From: Gautieria morchelliformis
Lineage: Eukaryota > Basidiomycota > Agaricomycetes > Gomphales > Gomphaceae
Direction: 5' to 3'
Assembly (NCBI GenBank): GCA_015179125.1
Contig: WHVA01000146.1
Span: 62,001-126,000 of the forward strand
DNA length: 64,000 nt
A model generated the notes under the pieces. The model made no database searches and was not told the DNA's origin. It saw nothing but the letters and a program-made list of their open reading frames with translations. A program made the translations under genes and the position numbers. Each line of letters begins with the position of its first letter. Position 1 is the first letter of the stretch. Shown piece after piece: positions 1 to 11,308 of this stretch.

Positions 1-841
1 AGGGTTCTTTTATCACCACCATCTTCACTATAATAGGAGTGATGACCGACGCGTTCATTATCTTATACAATAGCTTTTTTGACTGGTTCAGGAGTCAAGG
101 TAAGAACTACTGATGCACTCAGGAAGATAAGACATAGGCCTCAAGTGATAGGTGCCCTCTGTCAAGATTTGGTATGCTTGTTATATAATACCATCCTTGC
201 TTGAGCATCAACACTTTTAGTTGATGGCTTAAACAACTGGCCAGTTTGATGAAAATTCATCATTTATGTTGCAATTTTATCATGTATATACTCATGGGCA
301 TGACACTAACCTATCCATGGGCTTGGCACTCAAAATGGGTAGGTATATCATGTATTATATATGTGGTATCATTGGGACTTAAATAAGTGTATTTTCTACT
401 AACTGCGGGTAGGAGATCCGTGTTTTCATTACTACAGAGATCCCACATACTGAGCTCATGACTTTCCCAGCATTTATTCACAATCCTGGTCATTTTTTTA
501 TCCATGTATATTATTTGTGGATAAATACATGGACTGGGTTTGGTGGGAATTCCACATATATGGGATAATATGTGGAAAATATTCTTTGGGGGGATTTTTC
601 CCACGGTGCAACTTGGTGTCCTTACTTACATCAATTCAGCCACACCGCATGATTAGAATTCACTTTGCAGGCTGATGCATGTACTCACAGATCATACCAT
701 GAGTGCCATGCAGCTAATCTGGGTCAGAGGAGAGCATTAATTGTACTCTATATACCAAACTCTGTCACCCATTTATGACCTTGTGTGAATTGTTAGCTTA
801 TACAGTAGATGCACTGCAGACAGACTGTGTTATAATAGTGT
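1..841. other. No gene recognised
   Basis: AT-rich DNA with short ORFs that show no recognisable domain. It lies 3' of NLR1, beyond the conserved NLR flank block. I see no RNA gene or transposon end here. Confidence 0.5.
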
Positions 842-1110
842 TTACCCTGGGAAACCTCTGCATTGCGTCCATGAAGTCCCATGCTCAAACCAGCTGAGAT
901 CAAGCTTTGTGGACCCCTTCACAATAACAGTGGCATTTGCCAGCCACCACAAACCTAACTGAGACCAGGGTGGAACCCAGAATAAAAGTTCTGAGGGCGA
1001 GTTGAGTAACCAGCCATTTTCTAGCCATGAGTCATGTCGAAACCCAGGCCCTGTAGCTGTGCAATGGATATCAGAAGATTTCATCATGTTCCGACAAATC
1101 AAGGTAACGG
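842..1110 (-). repeat. NLR 3'-flank block, copy A
   Basis: This block directly follows the stop codon of NLR1 and matches the block after NLR3 at 48128-48402, in the same orientation and at the same distance. Both copies keep an overlapping minus-strand reading frame. The shared peptide includes SWLENGWLLNSPSELLFW and, further on, KGSTKLDLS. It is most simply a conserved 3' UTR or flank of the NLR duplication unit. The retained frame leaves open a separate small ORF. NLR2 has lost this side, and NLR4 has different DNA after its stop. Confidence 0.7.
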
Positions 1111-4100
1111 TTACTGACTAGGTGCTTGACCAGCAAATGGTGCTGAAATGACCTCCCCGGTGTCCGCATCCCACACACGGATCGTGTTGTCATAAGACCC
1201 GGAGACAATGCCCTTGCCGTCCTGTGAGAATGCCACCGACGTGACACCGGCGATGTGGCCTTCAAATGGTGCTGAAATGAGCTCCCCGGTGTCTGCATTC
1301 CACATACGGATCGTCTTGTCATCAGACCCGGAGACAATGCGCTTGCCGTCCTGTGAGAACGCCACCGACGAGACAATGTGGGTGTGGCCTTCAAATGGTG
1401 TTGAAATGAGCTCCGCGGTGTCTGCATTCCACACACGGATCGTCTTGTCAAAAGACCCGGAGACGATGCGCTTGCCATCGTGCGAGAATGCCACCGACGA
1501 GACGATGTGGGTGTGGCCTTCAAATGGTGTTGAAATTGCCTCCCCATTATCTGCATTCCACACACGGATCGTCTTGTCATGAGACGCGGAGACAATGCGC
1601 TTGCTGTCGTGCGAGAACGCCACCGACGAGACGATGTGGGTGTGGCCTTCGATTGGTGCTGAAATGAGTTCTCCGGTGTCTGCATTCCAAAGACGAAACG
1701 TGTTGTCAAAAGACCCGGAAACGATGCGCTTGCCGTCGTGTGAGAACGCCACTGACCTGACAACGGCGGTGTGGCCTTCAAATGGTGCTGAAATGAGCTC
1801 CCCGGTGTCTGCATTCCACACACGGATCGTCTTGTCATCAGACCCGGAGACGATGCGCTTGCCGTCGTGTGACAACGCCACCGACCTGACCGAGTCGGTG
1901 TGGCCTTCGAATGGTGCTGAAATGAGTCCCCGGTGTCTGCATTCCACACACGAATCGTCTTGTCAAAAGACCCGGAAACGATGCGCTTCCTGTCGTGCGA
2001 GAATGCCACTGACGTGACAACGGCAGTGTGGCCTTCGAATGGTGCTGAAATGAGCTCCCCGGTGTCTGCATTCCACACACGGATCGTCTTGTCATGGGAC
2101 CCGGAGATGATGCACTTGCCGTCATGCGAGAACGCCACTGACCTGACAACGGCGGTGTGGCCTTCGAATGGTGCTGAAATGACCTCCCCATTGTCTGCAT
2201 TCCACACACGGATCGTCTTGTCAAAAGACCCGGAGACGATGCGCTTCCCGTCCTGCGAGAATGCCACCGACGTGACAATGTGGGTGTGGCCTTCAAATGG
2301 TGCTGAAACGAGCTCCCCGGTGTCTGCATTCCACACACGGATCGTCTTGTCACCAGACCCGGAGACGATACGCTTACCGTCGTGCGAGAATGCCACCGAC
2401 GAGACGTTCCCGGTGAGACCTACCAGAACGGTTTGAATAGGTAGCCACGTCGTCGCTTTCCCGGTCTCGATACGGAGTAGTCGTGGAAATCGTGGGAGGT
2501 AAATCTCGCATAGTTTCGACCTTTCAGGTGCAAACGGGAGTGCTGACAAATAAAGATGGGGAGCACTCTGAGAGATTACACTCCCAAACGCAGCTACAAA
2601 ATTGCGGGTATCCGTTGCGAGTGCTGTAGTATCTGTATCCTGACGTTCATTAGACCCATGTCAGAACTCGTCTATCAAAGCAATAGCGCTTGGGCGTGGC
2701 ACTTACCTGGCTCCACACAACTATTGATGAGAGGGCTGCCGATGCGAGGGGTACTGTCTTAAGCAAACTCAAAACTTCTACCCAGTAGAGTAGCTTAATC
2801 TCGAAAAACTCATTGACCTTTGCACCTATACCCGGCGTAAAGGTGGTGGCGCAAACATGGTCCGCCCAAAAACGGCAAGAGTAGGAAAGTTGTGGGGATA
2901 TATACTTCTTGGTCCGTGTCTCCAAGTCGACGACATCATCGTTGCGCAGGTGTGAAGTTTCAAGCTGGCAAATGTTGAAACAAAGTTCTTCCCTCATCAC
3001 GCGCAAGCATGAGAGTGCTAGGCCGTCATGGTGTAAAGACGTATCGATGTAGTATGGATCACTCCAGTTGCGATCTGTCAGGAAGTCACAAAAAGACGTG
3101 TGCAGCAGGCTGATTGGGTCAGAGTCTTGAGTAGGAAGGCTCAACAAAGCCCCCATGGGTCCAACTATTGCATGAACCTCGGTACCCGGTTCGACTCCAT
3201 GGCACAGCTTCTGCAGGGCAAACATCGGGAGCGGTTCTCTGGCAGTCAGCAGGCAGCCCATCACCAAGCAGAAGCGACGCTTGACTTTTGCCGTCAAGTC
3301 ATCGCCATCCTCGAATATCTGTTTGAGGATACCGAGATACAGGTTATCCATCCCACGAAGGTTCTTGACTAAAAGTTCCTCTAGTTGCTCAACAGCAACG
3401 CGACCACCCTTGCCATCTCCTTTGACAAATCGGCAAGCCGTGGACGCCCATTGAAAGTGACCTTCAGATTTCTCGACTAATAATCGACACCAGCCATCTT
3501 TGGGCCATTTGCACTCAAGCGCCGTAATGTTACCTAGCTGATCTTTCACAAAGCGGGCGATGGCATCGGCAGGGTTCGGGTCAATATCCTTTAGGGACTT
3601 GGAAAGCACGTGCTTCTTCCCAAGCAGCGCACTCTGGATGTCTTGTTCAGCACGGGAGGTGATGAGAAAACGGAAGTTAGGTGGCAATTCTGCAGCTTCG
3701 TTGCCAAGGACAGACAAGAGACCCTGGCGAGATTGCTCGTCTCCGCTCTCATCTAATGCATCAATGACGATCACCGTCGGCCCCACGGTGGTTAGGCCCT
3801 GGGCGGGATCTAGAATGAACCTCTTGAACTGCTCACTAGGCACGAATGTGGTCCGAAGTTCTCGATTCTCCCCAATCACTCTCAATAAAGATGCTTTGCG
3901 TTCCGGATCCGATCAGCTAGACCACGAGCAATGGTGCTAAAGACATTGCTGGGGGAGCGTTCAGCCTGATGGGCGCGGTCAAAACAGTATGACGATCCGA
4001 GACGTTTGAGCTTGTGAAATCGTCGAGCGACCTCATGAGCAATCGCAGACTTTCCGGCACCTGCAACATCGATCAAGAAAAATATCCGGGGGGTATCGTC

Positions 4101-5717
4101 GCTATCCTGGTTAACCCAATCCCATATCTCCGCAATAACTTTCTCCCGAGTCCCCAGTAGACATCCTTTATTAGGATCGAAACGAGCTCCCTTTGCGTGG
4201 GGCATGTCATTAAGTTGAACTTCCCCGGCTGGTTGTAAGTTGTATTAGCCTCGGGAAAGGCCCCAAATCAGAAAACTCACAGAGGTCGCCGACGACATCC
4301 AGAACACGCAGGACAGTGATTTCAGTATGAATCACTGCATGTTGTTGTAGCTCCAACCTGAGTTTGTTGAAAGATTCTTGGTATTGTTTGACCTTGCTGT
4401 CGACATCCGACACTATATTCTTCGCAGTTCTTTTCCCTGGACGAAGATCATCAGCTACGTCCACCTGGGCCACCTGACAGTGGGACCAACATACAGAAAT
4501 CCTTGTTTTTTCCGTAGGCGCGGATAAAGTAGCTGCACTCCAACGTCTGTTGTGCCAAGGCTAAGATACTTGACTTTTGTGATTCGATTTTCTTCAACGG
4601 CTCTGCCTGATGCACGAATGCATAAGTGTCTCCAATAATTTTCGCCAGACCATGGATGCTATCGTCCCGGTCCCTCTGAGCAATGATCGTCTGGGCCAGA
4701 CGTCAGATATGTCAACTCAACTGGTGCATGAGATGAATCTACCTTTTGCACACTAGACAGGATAGACCATGCCATTTTCGCGTAAGGATGGACCTAGAAT
4801 CAAGCAAACGGTGTACATGAGATGACCTGGGAGACCGCCGACGTTTGAACCATACCTCGGAGATCCCATCCACGATCTCGGTAAACAGCCTGATTTTGTC
4901 CACGAGGGGAACCCAGGCCTCGGATGTTGTATTGAAAGTATTGATAGTGGAAGTGGCGACATCGGCCCCGGCCCCTGCATCAACAATTAGGGACGGTGCG
5001 GAGAGCATTTCATCGACCACTTTCGTTCCGCTGACTGCTTCGCTCAACTCGGCCGCCTGCACCTCATTGGACGTCGCGAAAGACGAAATGGCGAACTCTA
5101 GGACAGTCTGAACCTCATGCATCTTCCCTGCCTTATCTGATTTTTGTAGTTTGAGAGCAACCGCTGCTGTGTTCGATGATTACACCATTCCGTCGATGAG
5201 CGAAAAGGACTGACCTCCAGTTGCCCCTTCTGGAAGCAGCAACTCAATCCTTTCCTTCGCACCGCCTATGTAGTCATCACGTGAGAAGGTACGATGCCCA
5301 TATACTTCAATTTCCAACACAGAAGACCCATTCAAGTGGAAGCTGTGCATGGATTTAAGATCACATTGAGACACTAACGCTGGAATTAACGCACAAGTAA
5401 AATGGCTCATTCCACGAGGCAGTATTGCCTCGCGCAGAAAACGCAGTCTGCTGGACGTCCTTATCGACGACGAGTTTCACGAAGAAGTGACTAGGACGTT
5501 TGCCGAACAGTGTGACATTGGGAAGATGGGAGCATCTCAAGTCTGTTGCCGTGGCCAAGAGTCAGTATACAATAGATAGCGCAAGCGAAAGAGCCTTTCC
5601 TACAACTTTGATTGCTGCAGGAATACTTCGGGGTGGAGAGTGAACAGTTGGCTCACCAGATAAGTGCTCGTGGACTTACGCTATTGTGCCCTTATCGTTC
5701 CCCTTAGCGTTGTTCAT
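1111..5717 (-). pseudogene. NLR1: C2-helical-NACHT-WD40 STAND receptor gene, frameshifted
   Basis: Fungal STAND NTPases of this type are cytosolic receptor-like proteins thought to act in non-self recognition and heterokaryon incompatibility. The start is the ATG at 5717, shared with NLR2 and NLR3. Parts in order: a C2-like domain (about 5640-5180, with LPNVTLFGKRPSHFF and SSVLEIEVYGH), a helical domain (5122-4210), NACHT (4205-2650, Walker A DVAGAGKSA, Walker B VIVIDALDES, sensor LITSR), then ten WD40 units. Short GT-AG introns split the C2, helical and NACHT/WD40 junctions. Two single-base deletions break the frame relative to NLR2 and NLR3. One is near 3910, just after the STIARGLAD stretch of the NACHT domain. 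The other is near 1926, inside WD40 unit 5. Frame is otherwise retained, so the breaks are recent or assembly errors. Confidence 0.85.
1120..2425 (-). repeat. WD40 array of NLR1, ten 129-bp units
   Basis: Each 43-residue unit follows the pattern SVAFSHDGKRIVSGS, then TIRVWNADTGELISAPFEGHT. Units are nearly identical except at the two residues after GHT (H/A/D then I/V/S/G), the residue before SVAF (T/R/S) and the residues flanking the loop aspartate (G/F/H/D/Y, then K/N). A one-base deletion near 1926 splits the array into two frames. Long open frames on the plus strand here are shadows of the repeat. Confidence 0.9.
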
Positions 5718-6719
5718 TGTTCGCAGTGCGCGAGGTGGGTGGTAGGCGGAAAGAGACGACGAGAGGCGCCGTATGGCACTGCGGACAGGTCCGAAGACAT
5801 GGCACTGACATCGAAGCCTGCGTTCTCGGCGTCCAGTTGAAGCGCGCGTCGACTCATCGTCACGTGGCTCCGTACCAGGTTGCAGACGTCATTTCGTATC
5901 AAAGAGGTGAGCATGACAAGGCGAGAGGACATTTCCAGGGGCACTGCAAGGTGAATACCTCTGGGAAGGATGACGATGAACGGAATCTAGCCGTAAACGT
6001 ACATTTTATGACCTTGGGTATCACGGTTCGGAGAGTTTGGGTATTGAGCTCAGGGCTCAGGTGGTACAGCACGATGCGCGCGAATAAGCGAAGTGTACGA
6101 GTGCAAAGCCGCTTAGGAAATCTAGAGATATTGAGATAAACTCATTAGAAGTGTAGACTTGTGGACCGTTGCCACGTGCACGGGCCACTGCCGATCGGAT
6201 TCTGTGTGTCCTGGTGGGTCCACTGACTTCCGCATCCGCTTCTTATTCTCCCTCGCACCTAGCAGAAGCTGGCACATATATATTGAATATATTGACACTA
6301 CTGAGATGCAGAGCCTCAAGCCTGGAAACCGACCAGAGTAACCCATCGGTCATCACCACTTATACCCTCTTAAAACTAATATTCATGCTAAACGCTTCGT
6401 TCTAGTTCTCTCAATGGCCTGCGCCACGCATGACAGAAACGACTAATCCACCATTCGCCTGCATCATCTGTAACATCGCAGCCACTCGTGTAGTCGTTAC
6501 GCATGCCCATTTCAAATTTGACGGCCATACCTACCTTTTTGCGCAAGGTCCGTCACCCGTGGGCCAGCGATAATCCTCGCGCAACATTACAGCAACTGTT
6601 GGCACATGGATCATGAATATTTTATTTGAACCGTGCACCGCCACCGCATGCGAAACCAGAATCCGACTCTTGATTACATACAACCTTCATGGTGCAAGGT
6701 ATTCTTCGTCGGTTGAATT
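5718..6719. other. NLR1 upstream region, no gene seen
   Basis: The first 150-200 bases after the NLR1 start resemble the upstream DNA of NLR2 and NLR3 (the GAGGTGGGTGGTAG segment at 5730-5745), so this is probably the promoter side of the duplicated unit. Similarity fades after about 5900. The rest holds short unrecognised frames and no convincing domain. Confidence 0.45.
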
Positions 6720-6722
6720 TTA

Positions 6723-6748
6723 GGGCCCGTTCGGCGCCCGTGAATTGA
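6723..6748 (+). repeat. Left terminal inverted repeat of the outer element
   Basis: About 26 bp starting GGGCCCGTTCGGCGCCCGTG, inverted match to 10582-10607, preceded by TTA. Confidence 0.8.
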
Positions 6749-7244
6749 TACGCAATGGTGAAGTAGTTCAGATATAAGCAGGGTAGTTAAATCTGGACAG
6801 ATTTTATTTTCTTCGCGAATTGAAACCAGCCGAACAGCTGGAGTTTGCAACCCAAGGAAGGCGTACTGCTGGCACCGCGGCCCTACATCTAGTATTGATG
6901 CATCGGCAGATTGATTGCCAAGAGCGTGTGCAAACATAATTAAGCTGTCATGTGACATGGTCAATGTTTGCCATTTCAGAGGTTTTTCCATGCCTATGTG
7001 TGATGTAAGGATATCAGGCTTACAAGCAGGCTTACTTATTTCATACTACAAAAAATTTACCTGTTTTCTAGTGTAGTACAATGGTCTATGAGTACTAGAG
7101 CATTGCAGCACTGGCAACGGACCAGATGATGGATGTCGCGGACCGGACGACAGGACGGATGGTCACGGACCTGACAATACAGTTTGAGTTAAACGCCGCT
7201 AGATTACGGCTAGATATCAAAGAGCTAGAGATTTAAACTGCTTA

Positions 7245-7300
7245 CAGCGTTTTCAAAAAACCTTGACACGGCGCGCTTTTTTTTTTTTTCTCAGAGGCGC
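7245..7300 (+). repeat. Left TIR of Tc1/mariner element
   Basis: Pairs with 10370-10425 with two substitutions and one T-run length difference. It begins CAGCG next to a TA dinucleotide. Confidence 0.88.
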
Positions 7301-7348
7301 TCACGCCCATTAGGCGCTGGAGCAGCAGCAGCACAAACCCCCCACACA

Positions 7349-9167
7349 ATGTCTAGCGGTAACCTGGAGCCCTCAGGGCCACCGCCACCGTATTCAAATA
7401 ATCACAGTGAGGTTGAGCAACCCCCTCCCTCCACTGAAGAGGAAGAGAAGGCAATAGATGAAGTTTTTGGTCAGTCTGCCACAATTCTATGCATATTGGC
7501 TGAATCACTATGTATGTCCTAGTACATCCACCCAGGCTGCATATCAAGATCCCGGCACGTACCAAGGCATTGGATAATGTAGTGGTGCCGGCTACTGCCA
7601 AGGATAACGTCATGCGCCCATCTCAGCCAGTGCTGGATCCGACTGTCATGCCAGCACGTGCAACAAACCCAGTGACACCAAGAACTTCTACCAAGAGGCC
7701 AAATGATGATGTCTACGTGTTTGAAGAGAGTGATACTGAATCAGCTACTGTGGAGACTAGAACTCAAACTGTGAGGCGTCACACGGGCAAGGCAGTCAAA
7801 TTGCCATCGAGTGATAATGATGACAATCCCAGTGCGGAATGTACTATTGAGGTGGAACAAGAGCCGCTAATCAAGGTTGTGAACCGAAAGCAGAAGTTGG
7901 TCAAACAGACGCCACTTTGCTTCGGCCCTTTGGAGTTCACAGTGTTCACAACATGGAAGGATTTCTTGCAAGCAGTTGCCGAGGCATGCCATGCCTCAAA
8001 AGAAGGTCTGGATGTGCAATCCTTGTGTTGGAAATGGATCAAGCCGGCCAATTGTCCACAACTGCCACTCTCAACTCTGGCAGCATTTGCATCCCTGAAG
8101 AAGAAATTGACAGGAACGCAACCGACTATTGTTCTCACCATGAAAGCCCCACAACCGGTGGTCTCAAAGGAGCCTGTGCATCCTGTTGTATCTTCTCATG
8201 ACTCAAATATATGACAAGCATTTTCTAGGACTGGTCAGCAACAGCAGCAAATGCGGGCCCCTGGGGAGTACAGAGTGAACCAGTGCTTGCGGCAGAAGAT
8301 CCGGCTGACTCGCACAAAATAAAGGTCAGGCCACTGCTAACATCATCCATTGCTGTGGCATATTGAATGGTGCATCTTAGGGCAAGTTTGATGATGTATT
8401 GGATGAAATTGTAGAGAAATTGAAACACAAATATCCTTTCGATGGATGCACGGACCACCCTGGGAAGCGGTGTTTCCATTATCGGGTCACGAACAAGCAT
8501 TTTGATTTGACCAACCCTCGACTCAAAGTTTGGGCAGCTGCCATTGTACGTCAAAATCTATTATGAGATTGCTTGTCCTCATAATTCCCGGAAGTATCGC
8601 AAGGATACTACATACGAGACAATACCTATCACCTCCAATCTATTCAAGGACAAAGACGCAATGCCATTGAAAATGGCCAAAACACCCGCGTCACCTGCTG
8701 TGTCCAAAGAACCGGATGCAGGTCCAGGAAGAGGGCAGCTGATGACATATCACCATCCCCATTATCCCATATCCCCATTCAGCCATCCCTTTTTGTCTCC
8801 CGCACACCTGGCAATGCATGGCTATGCATCGATGCCCTTTTATGGCCAACCTAATATGCATATTAGCCCTCCACCACTCCGAGCTGGACCACCTGGAATG
8901 GGAATGATGCACATGGACACCCAGGACTTCTATGCACAGCCATCTTCTTCCCCACCCCCCGGATGTGACCTCGATGACTATTGTCAGGCATGCGGGCATG
9001 ACGAAAACGTCAAGAGCAAGCTTGAGAACCTCGGGTTCGTGCCTGGTGACAACCTGGAAGGTACGCCAAGCACAGCATATGAACATGCCGGATTCAAGTA
9101 CTTCGAGTGGCAGAGGGTGCTCAAAGCAGATAAGAAGTTCTGGAAAGATACAAAACGCAACACTTGA
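7349..9167 (+). CDS. Passenger gene: agaricomycete hypothetical protein, multi-exon
   Basis: Exon 1 is 7349-7469 (from ATG, acidic and proline-rich). The intron is 7470-7522 (GTCAGT to AG) and exon 2 opens at 7523 in frame. Exon 2 encodes a Ser/Thr-rich low-complexity stretch and then a folded-looking segment with FTVFTTWKDFLQAVAEACH. Further coding follows at about 8370-8540 (DVLDEIVEKLKHKYPFDGCT, then NPRLKVWAAAIV) and 8610-9167 (ETIPITSNLFK, a His/Pro/Met-rich linker, then a compact C-terminal region with LDDYCQACG and YFEWQRVLKADKKFW). I recognise this as an agaricomycete-restricted hypothetical family and infer a SAM-like C-terminus. Function is unknown. Exon joins between 8200 and 8610 are uncertain, and a break there is possible. 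The gene lies wholly inside the Tc1/mariner ends, antisense to the transposase. Confidence 0.6.
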
Positions 9168-9429
9168 TGTGGCTACACTCATGCATGCATAGCTACAAAA
9201 GTACATAGCAAAATGAATGAGATCTATCCCACTTGCTAATTATTATACCCCGAGTGGTGTATCCATCCCCGTGCCTTCTCTGCAGTTACCTGTCCACAGG
9301 CCTCTAATAGCATGATCTCCAGTTGTTCATGATCATGAGCTTGCTTCCAGTGCCACCGTAACCAGGCCTTTACTGACAAATGAATGAGCAAACAGATGGC
9401 TCACAACGCGCTGAGGACAGTGTACCTGA

Positions 9430-10351
9430 GCTGAAACTCTCCTCAATCAGATTGAAATCTGGTGAGTATGGTGGTAAAAACCGTATGACGCAACCTATAA
9501 CGAACGTCAGTTAGATAATACACTGCAGTAGCCAACACACCTTGAGCTTCCACGACCTCACGAAGTGCGTGACTCTTGTGAATAGCACAATTGTCCATCA
9601 CGAGTATGCTCCGATCGCCCGGGTACGCGTTCATCTGTGGGAGCTAGGACAAAAGGATCATTGGAGCTAGCTCTATGAGATAACAAGGGACCCACTACAT
9701 CCTCAACGATGAAATCGAAGAACTCTGACCCGTTCACTGATTCAGGTAGACACGTATTGCGATATACCCATCGATAGTCAGTGCCGGCAAGAGGGAATAG
9801 CGCTCCCCTCGGACAAATTTACTGTTTATAGTCGCCCGTTGTCCAAGTGCCCAGCGACCGTAATGTCAGTAGATAGTACAATCATCCTTGCTTGATTCGT
9901 CCGTCCATACAAACTGACTGGCCACAAAATGAGTTTGCACCTCTTCCATCCATTGTGCTCGTCCAACCTCATCTCATTCCGCGGCCTGTCGTCTCAGTCA
10001 CTTGTAGGAGAGGCCAGCATTCTGGATTGCATAGTGAAGAGTTGTTATAGCCACGAGGATGTCGTGCTCTAGCGCAAGCCAGTCCTGCAGTTCATCCAGA
10101 AACATTTCTGGGGCATTCTGAACTAGATCAATTAGGGCATGCATCTGTGCGGTATTCAAAGCACAAGGTCGGCCTTGGAGAGGATTGCGTGGTGGAACGA
10201 CGTTGCCGTAAACTTCGAGGTTTTGTGCCCACCGAGTCATACTGCTCTTTGAGACATTGAGGATAATACCCACCTCTTCCATAATATAACCGTTATGAAG
10301 CAGCCATAGTGCTCGCTGCTTGAGGTCAGGGCTGATACGTCGATACCCCAT
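9430..10351 (-). pseudogene. Tc1/mariner-type DDE transposase, decayed
   Basis: The start is probably the ATG at 10351. An N-terminal helix-turn-helix region (RISPDLKQRALWLLHNGYI) is followed by a linker with GRPCALN and then the DDE catalytic core. All three acidic motifs can be read: VWTDES, ILVMDNCAIH, and SPDFNLIEESFS after a short intron or frame change near 9490-9530. The spacing of the last two fits DD34E. At least two in-frame TGA stops lie in the core, after RRQAAE and after DDCTIY. Both sit where related transposases have arginine, which suggests CGA to TGA transitions. The frame is also disturbed between 9640 and 9750. This copy is inactive, though the element's ends are well kept. 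Confidence 0.8.
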
Positions 10352-10369
10352 TGCCAGTCGCAGCAGCAC

Positions 10370-10425
10370 GGGCGCCTCTGAGAAAAAAAAAAAGCGCACC
10401 GCGTCAAGGTTTTTTGAAAACGCTG
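10370..10425 (-). repeat. Right TIR of Tc1/mariner element
   Basis: Inverted partner of 7245-7300, followed by TA at 10426-10427. Confidence 0.88.
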
Positions 10426-10581
10426 TAAACTGCTCAGACCAGTTTGGAAAAATAGTAGAGGGTTCCTTGCGAACTGCATCGCAAAAATCTTGCGAAACCG
10501 CGCGCCGAACAGTCACAATCCGCAGAATTTCTTCGAACTACCAGTTCGCACATTTTGGGTGGTGCGAATCGTTCGCAAAAT

Positions 10582-10607
10582 CAAATTCGCGGGCGCCGAA
10601 CGGGCCC
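10582..10607 (-). repeat. Right terminal inverted repeat of the outer element
   Basis: Ends in GCCGAACGGGCCC and is followed by TTA at 10608-10610. It is the partner of 6723-6748. Confidence 0.8.
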
Positions 10608-10610
10608 TTA

Positions 10611-11213
10611 GATACTCGTAAGCTCTCTTTTCTGTGGGAACGGTCGGCTGGTGGCTGCTCTGATTCTGCGGGTGGCGGATTGGATACATGGAAGGTCAAC
10701 AACCCCCTTGTTCCAAGGGCGTATAATCCAGTCAATTATGTCCCCACTGAACAACATCGCGGAAAAACGCTCGCTTGAGAGCCGCAAAATACAGGCCTCG
10801 GAGGCATACCTCTGCGTTGATTCCATTGCACCTATGGTATGATGGGCCCTTGCTGTGCATCATCGGTGCCATGAAAGCGCCGCGTGGGCACGGTACTACG
10901 ATTTGACGGATCAAACGAATGGGGAAATCGTTACAAGTACATACTCGTTGTATATACACTCCCATACTATCGGGAGTAGTCTGACACCTCAAGCGTCAGG
11001 GCATGAGAACACCTCATCATACTAGTATGTACGTCCATGGGGCTAGAATACAACGTAGCTGTTTCATCAATTCAAGCTCCCCGGTTGAAGTACGCGAACT
11101 CAGATGAGCAGCGCCAGCGCCCACTTACTCCCCCGAACCCCCGTAAATCACTTATGATGCGTCAGTGTGAGCGGCGAAGCACAGACCCCACGGGTAATAA
11201 GACGCCCGAGCAG
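10611..11213. other. Intergenic, no gene seen
   Basis: This lies between the nested transposon and the promoter of the small secreted protein gene. The short ORFs on both strands have no recognisable domain. Confidence 0.45.
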
Positions 11214-11220
11214 TATAAAA
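11214..11220 (+). promoter_or_regulatory. TATA box
   Basis: TATAAAA lies 89 bp upstream of the ATG at 11309, a usual place for a fungal core promoter with a short leader. Confidence 0.6.
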
Positions 11221-11308
11221 GAGGTCATATCCAGCATGCTTGAAACCAGCCCGGAGCCAACCCACCTTTCCTTATACCAACAACGCTTATATCCATACAC
11301 AACCTATA

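Larger units (their letters stand above)
7245..10425. mobile_element. Tc1/mariner element with passenger gene, 3181 bp
   Basis: The termini are a 56-bp inverted repeat (7245-7300 against 10370-10425) starting CAGCGTTTTCAAAAAACCTT, then a T-run and CTCAGAGGCGC. Both ends are flanked by TA (7243-7244 and 10426-10427), the Tc1/mariner target. The minus strand carries a decayed DD34E-type transposase (10351 to about 9430). The plus strand carries a spliced gene (7349-9167) unrelated to transposition. Typical fungal Tc1 elements are about 1.3-2 kb, so this one is roughly twice as long. It sits inside the TTA-flanked element. Confidence 0.85.
6723..10607. mobile_element. Harbinger-like inverted-repeat element (TTA-flanked), about 0.7 kb plus nested insert
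   Basis: The left end at 6723 reads GGGCCCGTTCGGCGCCCGTG. The right end at 10607 is its inverted match, with similarity over about 26 bp. Both sides carry TTA in direct orientation (6720-6722 and 10608-10610), the 3-bp target duplication and GGGCC-type terminus typical of PIF/Harbinger elements. Removing the nested element at 7245-10425 leaves about 700 bp without a transposase, so this is a non-autonomous MITE-like element. Family assignment rests on the ends and target site only. Confidence 0.75.
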
